A stretch of DNA of 64,000 bases. It comes from Nostoc sp. TCL240-02. GTDB lineage: Bacteria; Cyanobacteriota; Cyanobacteriia; Cyanobacteriales; Nostocaceae. Numbering within the stretch: position 1 is the first letter of the stretch; the number at the start of each line of letters is the position of its first letter. Location of the stretch: contig NZ_CP040094.1 in assembly GCF_013343235.1 (NCBI RefSeq), positions 5,699,001 to 5,763,000 on the forward strand, written 5' to 3'. Position numbers and translations under genes: made by a program. This document shows, piece after piece, positions 43,770-51,725 of this stretch. The notes under the pieces are model-generated. The model saw nothing but the letters and a program-made list of their open reading frames with translations. It was not told the origin of the DNA and did not search any database.

Positions 43770-43903
43770 AAGAAGAGACAAGGTGACAAGGAAGAGGAGG
43801 GAGACAAGAGAGACTTGTTCAATACTTCCTTCTTGTCCCCCTTGTCCCCTTATCTCCCTTGTCCCCTGCTCCCTGTTCCCTGTCCCCTGCCTCCCTACCT
43901 CAT
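43770..43903 (+). repeat. Purine tract followed by pyrimidine tract (GACAAGG / CCTTGTC)
   Basis: Bases 43770-43814 are GAAGAGACAAGGTGACAAGG-type purines. Bases 43826-43903 are CTTGTCCCCCTTGTCCCC and CCCTGCTCCCTG-type pyrimidines. The two halves are imperfect inverted repeats that could fold into a long hairpin. Confidence 0.65.
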
Positions 43904-43906
43904 TCT

Positions 43907-44170
43907 CTATGCTAAGTGCATCTTTAAAACGCTACGGGGTGCTTTACGAACTCTGGCTAAAACGGTTTCTTTGCCTAAACGCTGGCAAGCTTCATACCGA
44001 TGGCAACCAGAAAAGCCATAATATTGTCCATCTACTTCTAGGACATCAATAGGTTCTTGCTGCCCAATCTCCGCAATCGATTCCATTAAGGTTTGCACTT
44101 TATTTGGATCGTTTGCACGGGGCAATGGCCGTTTTATCTGATTTAATGGAATTTCTTGGACTCTAACCAT
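43907..44170 (-). CDS. srx: Sulfiredoxin (ParB-fold)
   Basis: This codes for 87 residues from ATG 44170; a TTG at 44185 would add five. The ParB-like fold is seen in VQEIPLNQIKRPLPR and GQQEPIDVLEVDGQYYGFSG. The sulfiredoxin motif F-S-G-C-H-R (C56) supplies the catalytic cysteine that reduces sulfinic 2-Cys peroxiredoxins using ATP and Mg. The size fits bacterial and plant Srx. It lies next to dps, another oxidative-stress gene, but the repeat tract between them makes co-transcription uncertain. Confidence 0.88.
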   Translation of the reverse strand: MVRVQEIPLNQIKRPLPRANDPNKVQTLMESIAEIGQQEPIDVLEVDGQYYGFSGCHRYEACQRLGKETVLARVRKAPRSVLKMHLA

Positions 44171-44411
44171 AAGGAGTTTATCCAACTAGTTCTGTTTTGT
44201 GTCTCTAAATAAATCATAGTCGTTATGACTTCGTTTTGCAACCTATGTTTGGGGCAAGACTGGTAATGGTATCATTGGAGCGCTCATGCGACAAAAAGAC
44301 CGCACTGCAAAGCAATTGGAAAATAAGCTCCAACGCCGCATTAGGGGGCAAAAGAAGCTCGATATGCTGCGCGTAGCTTGCTTCCCCATAGGGGTACGCT
44401 ATCAGGTAGCC

Positions 44412-46001
44412 ATGAAATTTTTGTTTTGGCGTTTTTCCCACACTGTGCTGACAACATTTTGTCTATTGGGACTGACTGCTGCATCAGGCCCTGAGAGTAA
44501 CATCCAGGATATAGGACTGAACATTGGGATTGTGCAGCGATTTGGTTCAGAACCCACAGCCAAACTGCAACTGGAACCCACAAAAGGCGATCGCTTAAAG
44601 CTAAAATTTAAATCGGGCAACAAGCAGCAAATCCTGGTGACAAAGAATCACGTATTGCTGGAAACAGTTATGCAAGCTTTGCCCCAGCCAGCAGTTGAAG
44701 AAATAGTAGTTTTGGGCACATACCGCACTTTTGAAACTGCGGAAGATAGTGCTAACAAATGGCGTTCTCAGGGCATAGAAGTGGAAATCGCCCAGCCAGA
44801 ACGCTGGCAGGTTTGGGCTAAACGAGATGTTTATAGCACTCCTTTATTGCGACGCTTACTATTGCAGAACATCCAAGCTTCTAATAAAGATAAAGTATAT
44901 CTTGATACTAAAGTTTTAAAACAAGTGCCGCAAGTTAGTTGGGTGGTGGATGGTAAACGCTATAGCCCAGATGATTTGGAAATCAGCACTGATAAAAACT
45001 TGATTCGGGTCAACAAAAGCGAAAAACAAGAATTTGCTCGTCTTTATTCTGGACAGATGAATTTGCAGCCAAATGCTTATGGCACATACACTTTAGTTAA
45101 CCAAGTCCCATTAGAAACTTATTTACGTGGGGTTGTGCCTTACGAAATAGGAACGGATGCACCAAAAGCAGCGCTAGAAGCCCAAGCGATTCTTGCCCGG
45201 ACTTATGCTTTAAGAAATTTACGCAGGTTTGCCGCAGATAACTATCAGTTGTGTGCCGATACTCACTGCCAAGTTTATTATGGGCTAAATGGAGCGGCTG
45301 CAAAAACAGACCAAGCGATCGCCTCCACCAGGGGTAAAGTAGTAACTTATAAAAACGAACTAGTAGATGCCCTATATTCTTCTACCACAGGTGGTGTTAC
45401 TGCTTCCTTCAGCGATGTCTGGAATGGCGACGATCGTCCCTATTTGCGCCCTGTACTAGACGCTGCGACTAATTTTTGGAACTTGTCTAAGCAGAGTTTG
45501 GCAGATGAAAAGAACTTCCAGAAATTTATTAATATCCAGCAGGGATTTAATGAGAGCAAATGGGATGCTTTTCGTTGGCGCAAGGAAACCCGTTTAGAGG
45601 ATATTATCAAGGACTTGCGGAAATTTTTGCAGGTAAAAAACAGTCCTCATGCCAAATTTAAGACAATTCAGGCTATGGCAGTGGTAAAGCGAAGCGAGAG
45701 TGGACGCATCCTGGAACTCGCGGTTAAAACTGATAAAAGCACCTTTATTCTCTACAAAGACGAGGTTCGCAGTGCCTTTGCTGCTCCTACAAGTACGCTT
45801 TTTTACTTAGAACCTCTGAATAAAGGCAAACCAGAACTGTGGGGATACGCTTTTATTGGTGGTGGATTAGGACATGGAGTTGGCTTGAGTCAAACTGGCG
45901 CTCAAAATCTAGCAAAACTAGGTTGGTCAAGTCCTAAAATTCTCCAATTTTATTATCCTGGTACTCAGATTCAAGTTCTCAACAAAGAGATTAAATTCTA
46001 A
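44412..46001 (+). CDS. SpoIID/LytB-domain exported protein
   Basis: This codes for 529 residues from ATG 44412. The frame is open from 44286, but the extra 42 codons lie in an SDR repeat (GCGCGTAGCTTGCTTCCCC), so the inner start is preferred. A signal peptide (FSHTVLTTFCLLGLTAASG) is followed by an SPOR-like stretch, then the SpoIID domain: NQVPLETYLRGVVPYEIG with the likely catalytic Glu, LEAQAILARTYALRN, CADTHCQVYYG and YSSTTGGVTASFSDVW. The C-terminus has GLGHGVGLSQTGAQNLA, also conserved. SpoIID enzymes are lytic transglycosylases acting on peptidoglycan; the cyanobacterial members are presumed envelope hydrolases. Confidence 0.9.
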   Translation: MKFLFWRFSHTVLTTFCLLGLTAASGPESNIQDIGLNIGIVQRFGSEPTAKLQLEPTKGDRLKLKFKSGNKQQILVTKNHVLLETVMQALPQPAVEEIVVLGTYRTFETAEDSANKWRSQGIEVEIAQPERWQVWAKRDVYSTPLLRRLLLQNIQASNKDKVYLDTKVLKQVPQVSWVVDGKRYSPDDLEISTDKNLIRVNKSEKQEFARLYSGQMNLQPNAYGTYTLVNQVPLETYLRGVVPYEIGTDAPKAALEAQAILARTYALRNLRRFAADNYQLCADTHCQVYYGLNGAAAKTDQAIASTRGKVVTYKNELVDALYSSTTGGVTASFSDVWNGDDRPYLRPVLDAATNFWNLSKQSLADEKNFQKFINIQQGFNESKWDAFRWRKETRLEDIIKDLRKFLQVKNSPHAKFKTIQAMAVVKRSESGRILELAVKTDKSTFILYKDEVRSAFAAPTSTLFYLEPLNKGKPELWGYAFIGGGLGHGVGLSQTGAQNLAKLGWSSPKILQFYYPGTQIQVLNKEIKF

Positions 46002-46080
46002 GCTAATCGCTTTTTGAGTGAGGTACATAATACAGGACTCAAAATTAGATAAACCTCGTCTACTTTGAGAACCGTAGTTT

Positions 46081-46295
46081 TGTAGGTTGGATGCAGCGAT
46101 AGCTTAACCCAATATAAATCAATACAGTTCAGTTAAGCATTTTTCTTCTCTTTCTTCGCTTCCTTCGTGTCCTTTGCGTCCTTTGCGGTTCGTTAAAAAA
46201 AATCACTTTGACAAAGAGTAAAGCCTTAACTGAACCGTATTGCAATATAAATAAGGTGGCAATGTTGGGTTGTGTTTCACTCCACCCAACCTACA
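46081..46295. repeat. Outer inverted repeat (TGTAGGTTGG...CCAACCTACA) interrupted by a MITE
   Basis: TGTAGGTTGG (46081-46090) and CCAACCTACA (46286-46295) are inverted ends of a spacer element with GTTGGGTTGTGTTTCACTCC inside. The MITE copy 46120-46242 sits within it, so this older repeat was present before that insertion. The flanking spacer 46002-46630 contains no gene. Confidence 0.6.
46120..46242. mobile_element. MITE-like element, copy 2 (123 bp, TIRs, 10-bp TSD)
   Basis: CAATACAGTTCAGTTAAG (46120-46137) and CTTAACTGAACCGTATTG (46225-46242) are 18-bp inverted ends with one mismatch, related to copy 1 at 34957-35060. CATTTTT follows the left end in both copies. CAATATAAAT occurs immediately outside both ends (46110-46119 and 46243-46252), a 10-base target duplication different in sequence from that of copy 1. 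There is no coding capacity. Confidence 0.8.
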
Positions 46296-46440
46296 TAAAT
46301 ATATCTTTTAAAAAACTCTAGGTTTCAACATAGATGAGGTTTAGAAAAAGTTTCTACCTTCTACTTCTATCTTGAGGTAGGAATAAGGAGTCAACAAAAG
46401 GGAAAATTGCATAGGTAGAACTCCATACTAAAAAAATTTA

Positions 46441-46472
46441 AGCAGGAACACTAAATTTACTGTGTTCCTGCT
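46441..46472 (-). terminator. Hairpin downstream of petF
   Basis: AGCAGGAACAC (46441-46451) pairs perfectly with GTGTTCCTGCT (46462-46472). It lies about 160 bases after the petF stop, in the direction of petF transcription; assignment to petF is tentative. Confidence 0.5.
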
Positions 46473-46630
46473 CAACATGAAATCAGGCTTTTTTTCAAAG
46501 TGGCTTTAAGAGGCACACACAAATTGATGTTTAGTCCTACAACATTGAGACGTTGGACGATCGCTCAGTCCAAATGTTCGAGCAACTATAATCACCAATT
46601 AAATAGGTTTTTGGCTATTAAGTTTTGCTC

Positions 46631-47380
<750 letters not shown>

Positions 47381-48382
47381 ATGATCGTGTACAATTCAGG
47401 AGCAGCTTTGGAAAAAGCAAGAGTGCGTGTAGGTTTGGTAGGTACTGGGTATGCGGCAAAGTTCCGGGCTGAAGCATTGCTCCATGATGAACGATCGCAG
47501 TTAATCGCAGTTGTTGGTCATACCGCAGAAAAAACAGAAGCCTTTGTCAGAGAGTACCAGATTAAAGCATTTAGTTCTTGGCAAGAGCTAGTAGAGCGTG
47601 AAGATGTAGACCTAGTAGTGATTTGCACTGTTAATCGAGATCATGGTGCGATCACTCATGCAGCACTTAGCAACGGCAAACACGTAATTATAGAGTATCC
47701 TCTTTCGTTGGATATAGTCGAAGCTGAGGAGTTAATCGCCCTAGCCAAAACACAACAAAAACTCCTGCACGTGGAACACCTAGAACTTTTAGGTGGTTTG
47801 CATCAAGCCTTGAAGAAAAACTTAGGCAAAATTGGTGAAGTATTTTATGCTCGCTACAGCACCATCAATCCCCAAAATCCTGCACCCCGTAAATGGACTT
47901 ATAACCACGAGTTGTTCGGTTTTCCCTTAATTGGAGCGCTGTCTCGCCTACATCGTCTCATCGATTTATTTGGTACAGTGTTTACTGTTAACTGTCACCA
48001 GCGATATTGGGAAACAGAACCGGAATACTACCAAACCTGTTTTTGTACTAGCGAACTCTGTTTTAACAGTGGACTTTTAGCCCAAGTAGTCTATGGCAAA
48101 GGCGAAAGTATTTGGCAATCAGAACGCAAGTTTGAAGTTCACGGTGAAAAAGGTGGTTTAGTTTTTGATGGCGACACAGGAATTTTCATCCAGCCAGGGG
48201 AAACAACATCTATAGAGGTTGGCCCTCGTCGGGGTTTGTTCGCTAAAGACACAGGTATGGTGTTAGACCATCTTTTTGATGGCACTCCTTTGTACGTTAC
48301 CCCAGAGGAGAGTTTATATACTTTAAAGGTTGCTGATGCTGCACAAAGGGCCGCACAGACAGGGTTCACTATGTTTATGTAA
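47381..48382 (+). CDS. bvdR: Biliverdin reductase (Gfo/Idh/MocA fold)
   Basis: This 333-residue protein has an NAD(P)-binding Rossmann start (RVGLVGTGYAAKFRAE) and Gfo/Idh second half. The stretch LLHVEHLELLGGLHQALKKN, then LGKIGEVFYARYSTINPQNP, APRKWTY, FGFPLIGALSR and LIDLFGTV matches remembered Synechocystis BvdR very closely. BvdR reduces biliverdin IXalpha to bilirubin and affects phycobiliprotein assembly. The gene is 20 bases upstream of map, so the two are probably co-transcribed, with no obvious functional link. Confidence 0.88.
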   Translation: MIVYNSGAALEKARVRVGLVGTGYAAKFRAEALLHDERSQLIAVVGHTAEKTEAFVREYQIKAFSSWQELVEREDVDLVVICTVNRDHGAITHAALSNGKHVIIEYPLSLDIVEAEELIALAKTQQKLLHVEHLELLGGLHQALKKNLGKIGEVFYARYSTINPQNPAPRKWTYNHELFGFPLIGALSRLHRLIDLFGTVFTVNCHQRYWETEPEYYQTCFCTSELCFNSGLLAQVVYGKGESIWQSERKFEVHGEKGGLVFDGDTGIFIQPGETTSIEVGPRRGLFAKDTGMVLDHLFDGTPLYVTPEESLYTLKVADAAQRAAQTGFTMFM

Positions 48383-48402
48383 ATTTGTCTAGATAAAAGT
48401 TA

Positions 48403-49188
48403 ATGAAAACGGAACTAATTGTTATTTTATCCCAACGAGAAATAGAGAAAATGCGTCAAGCTGGGCGTTTAGCAGCCAAGCTTCTCCAGCATCTCGAACC
48501 GTTTGTAAAGCCAGGGGTTAGCACTCTAGAACTAAATGATGAAGCCGAACGCTGGACACAGGCGCACGGAGCAAAAAGCGCACCTCTTGGCTATAAGGGT
48601 TATCCAAAATCGATTTGTACCAGTGTCAATGAGGTAATCTGTCATGGCATTCCTAACGCCAAGCAGATTCTCAAAGATGGTGACATTATTAATATTGATG
48701 TAACGCCCATTGTTGAAGGGTATCACGGCGATACATCCAAGACATTCTTTGTTGGTACACCTTCGGCTAAAACCAGAAAGCTGGTAGAGGTGACAGAGGA
48801 GTGTTTGCGCCTGGGGATTGCTGAAGTTAAACCTGGGGGACGGATTGGCGATATTGGTGCAGCAATTCAAGAGTATGCTGAAGGACAAGGCTTTTCTGTA
48901 GTGCGAGATTTTGTTGGACACGGTATCAGTAACATATTCCACACTGCGCCGGATGTTCCCCATTATGGCACTCGCGGTAAGGGCAAGCGCCTCAGACCAG
49001 GGATGGTTTTTACTATTGAGCCAATGATTAATGAGGGGACTTACGAAGTCGAAGTTCTCAGCGATAAGTGGACTGCGGTAACGCGCGATCGCAAACTATC
49101 TGCTCAATGCGAGCATACCTTAGCTGTAACTGAAGATGGCGTTGAAATTCTTACCCTACCTGAAGGCGAGAATTATTGGGGTGTATAA
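48403..49188 (+). CDS. map: Methionine aminopeptidase, type I
   Basis: This 261-residue enzyme removes the initiator Met. Metal ligands are visible: the two Asp in INIDVTPIVEGYHGDTSKTF, His in VGHGI, Glu in TIEPM and Glu in CEHT. The conserved CHGIPN and GYKGYPKSICTSVNEV segments are present. There is no N-terminal zinc-finger extension, so it is the short type Ia form. Cyanobacteria often carry several map genes. Confidence 0.96.
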   Translation: MKTELIVILSQREIEKMRQAGRLAAKLLQHLEPFVKPGVSTLELNDEAERWTQAHGAKSAPLGYKGYPKSICTSVNEVICHGIPNAKQILKDGDIINIDVTPIVEGYHGDTSKTFFVGTPSAKTRKLVEVTEECLRLGIAEVKPGGRIGDIGAAIQEYAEGQGFSVVRDFVGHGISNIFHTAPDVPHYGTRGKGKRLRPGMVFTIEPMINEGTYEVEVLSDKWTAVTRDRKLSAQCEHTLAVTEDGVEILTLPEGENYWGV

Positions 49189-49338
49189 CAAATATTATGA
49201 TGAAAAAATTCCTATAATTCAGGAGGAAGCAAAGCCCCTAGTACAAATTTCTGAAAGGCTTATATTTCGCTGCTCAAGGATGTCATAAAATCTCTTGTTT
49301 TTTCTCAAATGTAAAACATCATATATGGAGGTAAGATT

Positions 49339-49953
49339 ATGACTCAAGCGTTGCCCAAATTACTCAGTTTCAATGAATTTATTGAATGGTATCCCAATGA
49401 CAGTAAACGCTATGAATTGCACAAAGGAGTAATTGTTGAAATGCCACCCCCAACCGGTTCGCATGAAAAAGTTGTAGGATTTATAGCCCATAAGCTAACT
49501 GTCGAGTTTGATCGCATGAATCTTCCGTACACTATACCCAAAAATGCATTTATCCAAACTCCTTCTGCCGAATCTGCTTATTCACCTGATGTGTTGCTGC
49601 TAAATCTTGATAATCTCGACAAGGAACCGCTTTTTCAAAAACAGTCAACAATAAGCCAAGCAGCATCGGTTCCAATAGTTATTGAAGTTGTTTCAAGTGA
49701 CTGGCGAGATGATTACTACAATAAACTTAGAGACTATGAAGAAATGGGAATTCCCGAATATTGGATTGTTGATTATGCTGCATTGGGTGCAAGAAAGTTT
49801 ATCGGCAATCCTAAACAACCGACTATTTTTGTATGCCAATTAATTGATGATGAATATCAAATGACACCGTTTCAAGGTAACACCACGATTTCATCACCTA
49901 CTTTTCCCCAATTAAATTTAACTGCACAGCAGATATTTAATGCGGCTAACTAA
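49339..49953 (+). CDS. Uma2 family (DUF820) PD-(D/E)XK nuclease-like protein
   Basis: This 204-residue protein has a strong ribosome site (GGAGGT seven bases before the ATG). Family features are YELHKGVIVEMPPPTGSHE, SPDVLLLN (acidic residue), PIVIEVVSSDWRDDYYNKL with the E-V-V-S...D-K pattern, and YEEMGIPEYWIVDYAAL. This copy keeps the canonical EVxS-type motif better than the one at 19079-19717. The role is unknown; the fold predicts a metal-dependent nuclease. Confidence 0.88.
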   Translation: MTQALPKLLSFNEFIEWYPNDSKRYELHKGVIVEMPPPTGSHEKVVGFIAHKLTVEFDRMNLPYTIPKNAFIQTPSAESAYSPDVLLLNLDNLDKEPLFQKQSTISQAASVPIVIEVVSSDWRDDYYNKLRDYEEMGIPEYWIVDYAALGARKFIGNPKQPTIFVCQLIDDEYQMTPFQGNTTISSPTFPQLNLTAQQIFNAAN

Positions 49954-49963
49954 TTTTTTATAA

Positions 49964-51298
49964 CTATCTTCCCAACTTATTAGGAATACCTTCACAACCA
50001 CCAGGAATAGTAGCTCTAGTTTTTTCGCCACCCCAAGCGCAACAGTAGCAACGCACAGACTCAGACATCCGTTGCACATCGGTGAAATCTGCATTTTCTA
50101 CCACAGCACCAGTTTGTTCGCCAGTTTCATAATCTGGTGGTTCGGTGCGACTACGAGGTGATGCTTTATCTACTACACCGTAGAATAGACGAATACCGTT
50201 GATGTCGGCACCAGTGAGATTAGCACTATACAAAATTGTGCGGGAGAGGTTGGCTTTTACTAAGTCACAACCGATCAAATTAGCACGGACAAGATTAGCT
50301 TCGCTGAGGTCAGTCCAACGTAAATCAGTGCCAGAAAGGTCGGCTGCGGCTAGCATTACGCCTAAATCAATGACACGCAAACCTTCAAGGCGGTCTTCTG
50401 CATATCCGCCAGTCCCATCGAGAATGGCTCGACCTAATAAGCGATCGCGTTTTAGGGGTGACAATAACTTAGAACGTGAGAGAAAACGGAGAATTTTCGC
50501 TTTCCCACTACCATCAACACTACTTAAAATTGCCGCCGTGCGTCCTTCCGCGATCGCTCTTTCTTGGGGCCAATCTTCTAATAGCCCTTCTTCATCTAAT
50601 ACCAAGTCTGAAACGCCTTGGAAATAGGAATCAATTGTCTGTTGCTGGGTAATAATATTTTGCTGAACTGTGAGCAGGTTTTGCTGAATTGTCAAGTCTT
50701 TGGAAATAACATACTGTCGCCAAGCTACATAAACGGCAATGATGGCGATAAGAATTTGTCCCAAAGCGCCAAACCAATCTGCTAGGGTTCCAGCAATATC
50801 CCAGTTAATTTTGCGTCCTAAAGCAAGCAAGCGATCGCCTACACCTGTGAACCGGATCAAGCCGATGATGGCTACTAATAATCCCAAAAAGGCCACAAAC
50901 AGGGTGCGTTCTTCAGGTGAAAACCACTCCTTTAAAACTTCTTGAAACCAAGGCAATAATATCGCTAGGGATAACAGCAAACTTATCAGCGTTCCGATAA
51001 TGCCAACGATCCAGTTATTAAGGATAATTCCGATGAAGGTGATGGCGATCGCTATTAGAGTAATTAGCAATGCCCTGGGCTTAACTGTGAATTGATTGGT
51101 GATGGGTTGCTTGAAGTCAGAACGGGCTTGTTTGAGAGCAATTGTATGTTGCGGAGATTGTAAAGACCCAATCGCCGCTAGTACTTCTGAGGTTAGGTTT
51201 TTCTCAGTTGAACTACCGTCAAAGTCATCCGGTTGCAAGTCGTTTTCGGGAACTGGTTTTGGGGTTGGTGGATTAGAGGAATCGGATTCAATCGTCAT
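49964..51298 (-). CDS. Membrane protein with short pentapeptide-repeat tail
   Basis: This codes for 444 residues. A Pro/Ser/Asp-rich N-terminus (1-70) precedes four hydrophobic segments (about 75-205). After a coiled coil of QQNLLTVQQN type comes a helical domain, then about nine pentapeptides (LAAADLSGTDLRWTDLSEAN). The last 35 residues carry a cysteine cluster, RCYCCAWGGEKTR then GGCEGIPNKLG, outside the repeat fold. The topology suggests a membrane-anchored cytoplasmic pentapeptide domain. Function unknown. It diverges from the small exported protein gene, the two starts being 30 bases apart. Confidence 0.78.
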   Translation of the reverse strand: MTIESDSSNPPTPKPVPENDLQPDDFDGSSTEKNLTSEVLAAIGSLQSPQHTIALKQARSDFKQPITNQFTVKPRALLITLIAIAITFIGIILNNWIVGIIGTLISLLLSLAILLPWFQEVLKEWFSPEERTLFVAFLGLLVAIIGLIRFTGVGDRLLALGRKINWDIAGTLADWFGALGQILIAIIAVYVAWRQYVISKDLTIQQNLLTVQQNIITQQQTIDSYFQGVSDLVLDEEGLLEDWPQERAIAEGRTAAILSSVDGSGKAKILRFLSRSKLLSPLKRDRLLGRAILDGTGGYAEDRLEGLRVIDLGVMLAAADLSGTDLRWTDLSEANLVRANLIGCDLVKANLSRTILYSANLTGADINGIRLFYGVVDKASPRSRTEPPDYETGEQTGAVVENADFTDVQRMSESVRCYCCAWGGEKTRATIPGGCEGIPNKLGR

Positions 51299-51328
51299 GT
51301 TTTCTATTTTGCCCTCTCAATCCAATTT

Positions 51329-51673
51329 ATGCAGCGTTTCTACCGGAGTAAATTGTTAAAAAATAGGCTAAAGATTATCCTGCTTGTCTTTGTGGCAATT
51401 ACCACTATTGCCCTGACAGTCATTGCTAGACCTGTTGCTCACCTAACTTTAACAGCCTGGAGCGATCGCGATGATCGTCAACCTCTGCCTCCCGGTACAG
51501 TTGATGATGCCAGTCACCTGAATCAGACACAGGTGACAATTAAGCAGATTAATAGTCAGCCTGGAGTTACTGAGGTGATACTACAGTCTGTACTTAGAGA
51601 TGCCTTACGTCAAGATAAAAAGGTAGCGATCGCTGATATTTTGCCAAAATTTGGAAACAAAAAGAGGAGTTAA
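51329..51673 (+). CDS. Small exported or membrane-anchored protein, unknown function
   Basis: This codes for 114 residues from ATG 51329; upstream in-frame codons overlap the divergent gene and are rejected. A basic N-terminus and one hydrophobic segment (IILLVFVAITTIALTVIA) look like an uncleaved signal anchor. The rest is polar (LPPGTVDDASHLNQTQVT, VLRDALRQDKKVAIADILP). No family is recognised. It shares its start region with the divergent pentapeptide membrane protein, which may mean joint regulation. Confidence 0.65.
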   Translation: MQRFYRSKLLKNRLKIILLVFVAITTIALTVIARPVAHLTLTAWSDRDDRQPLPPGTVDDASHLNQTQVTIKQINSQPGVTEVILQSVLRDALRQDKKVAIADILPKFGNKKRS

Positions 51674-51693
51674 GAACTTTACTATCAACTCCT

Positions 51694-51721
51694 GTAGAGA
51701 CGCGATTAATCGCGTCTCTAC
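51694..51721. terminator. Perfect 28-base palindrome used as convergent terminator
   Basis: GTAGAGACGCGATT is followed by its exact reverse complement and then TTTTTT. It lies between the convergent genes ending at 51673 and 51726. The core is the dispersed AGACGCGATTAATCGCGTCT palindrome. Confidence 0.75.
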
Positions 51722-51725
51722 TTTT

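Noticed and set aside
44286..44411. 42-residue N-terminal extension of the SpoIID protein
   Set aside because: It contains an SDR repeat and would bury the signal peptide; the ATG at 44412 places the signal peptide first.
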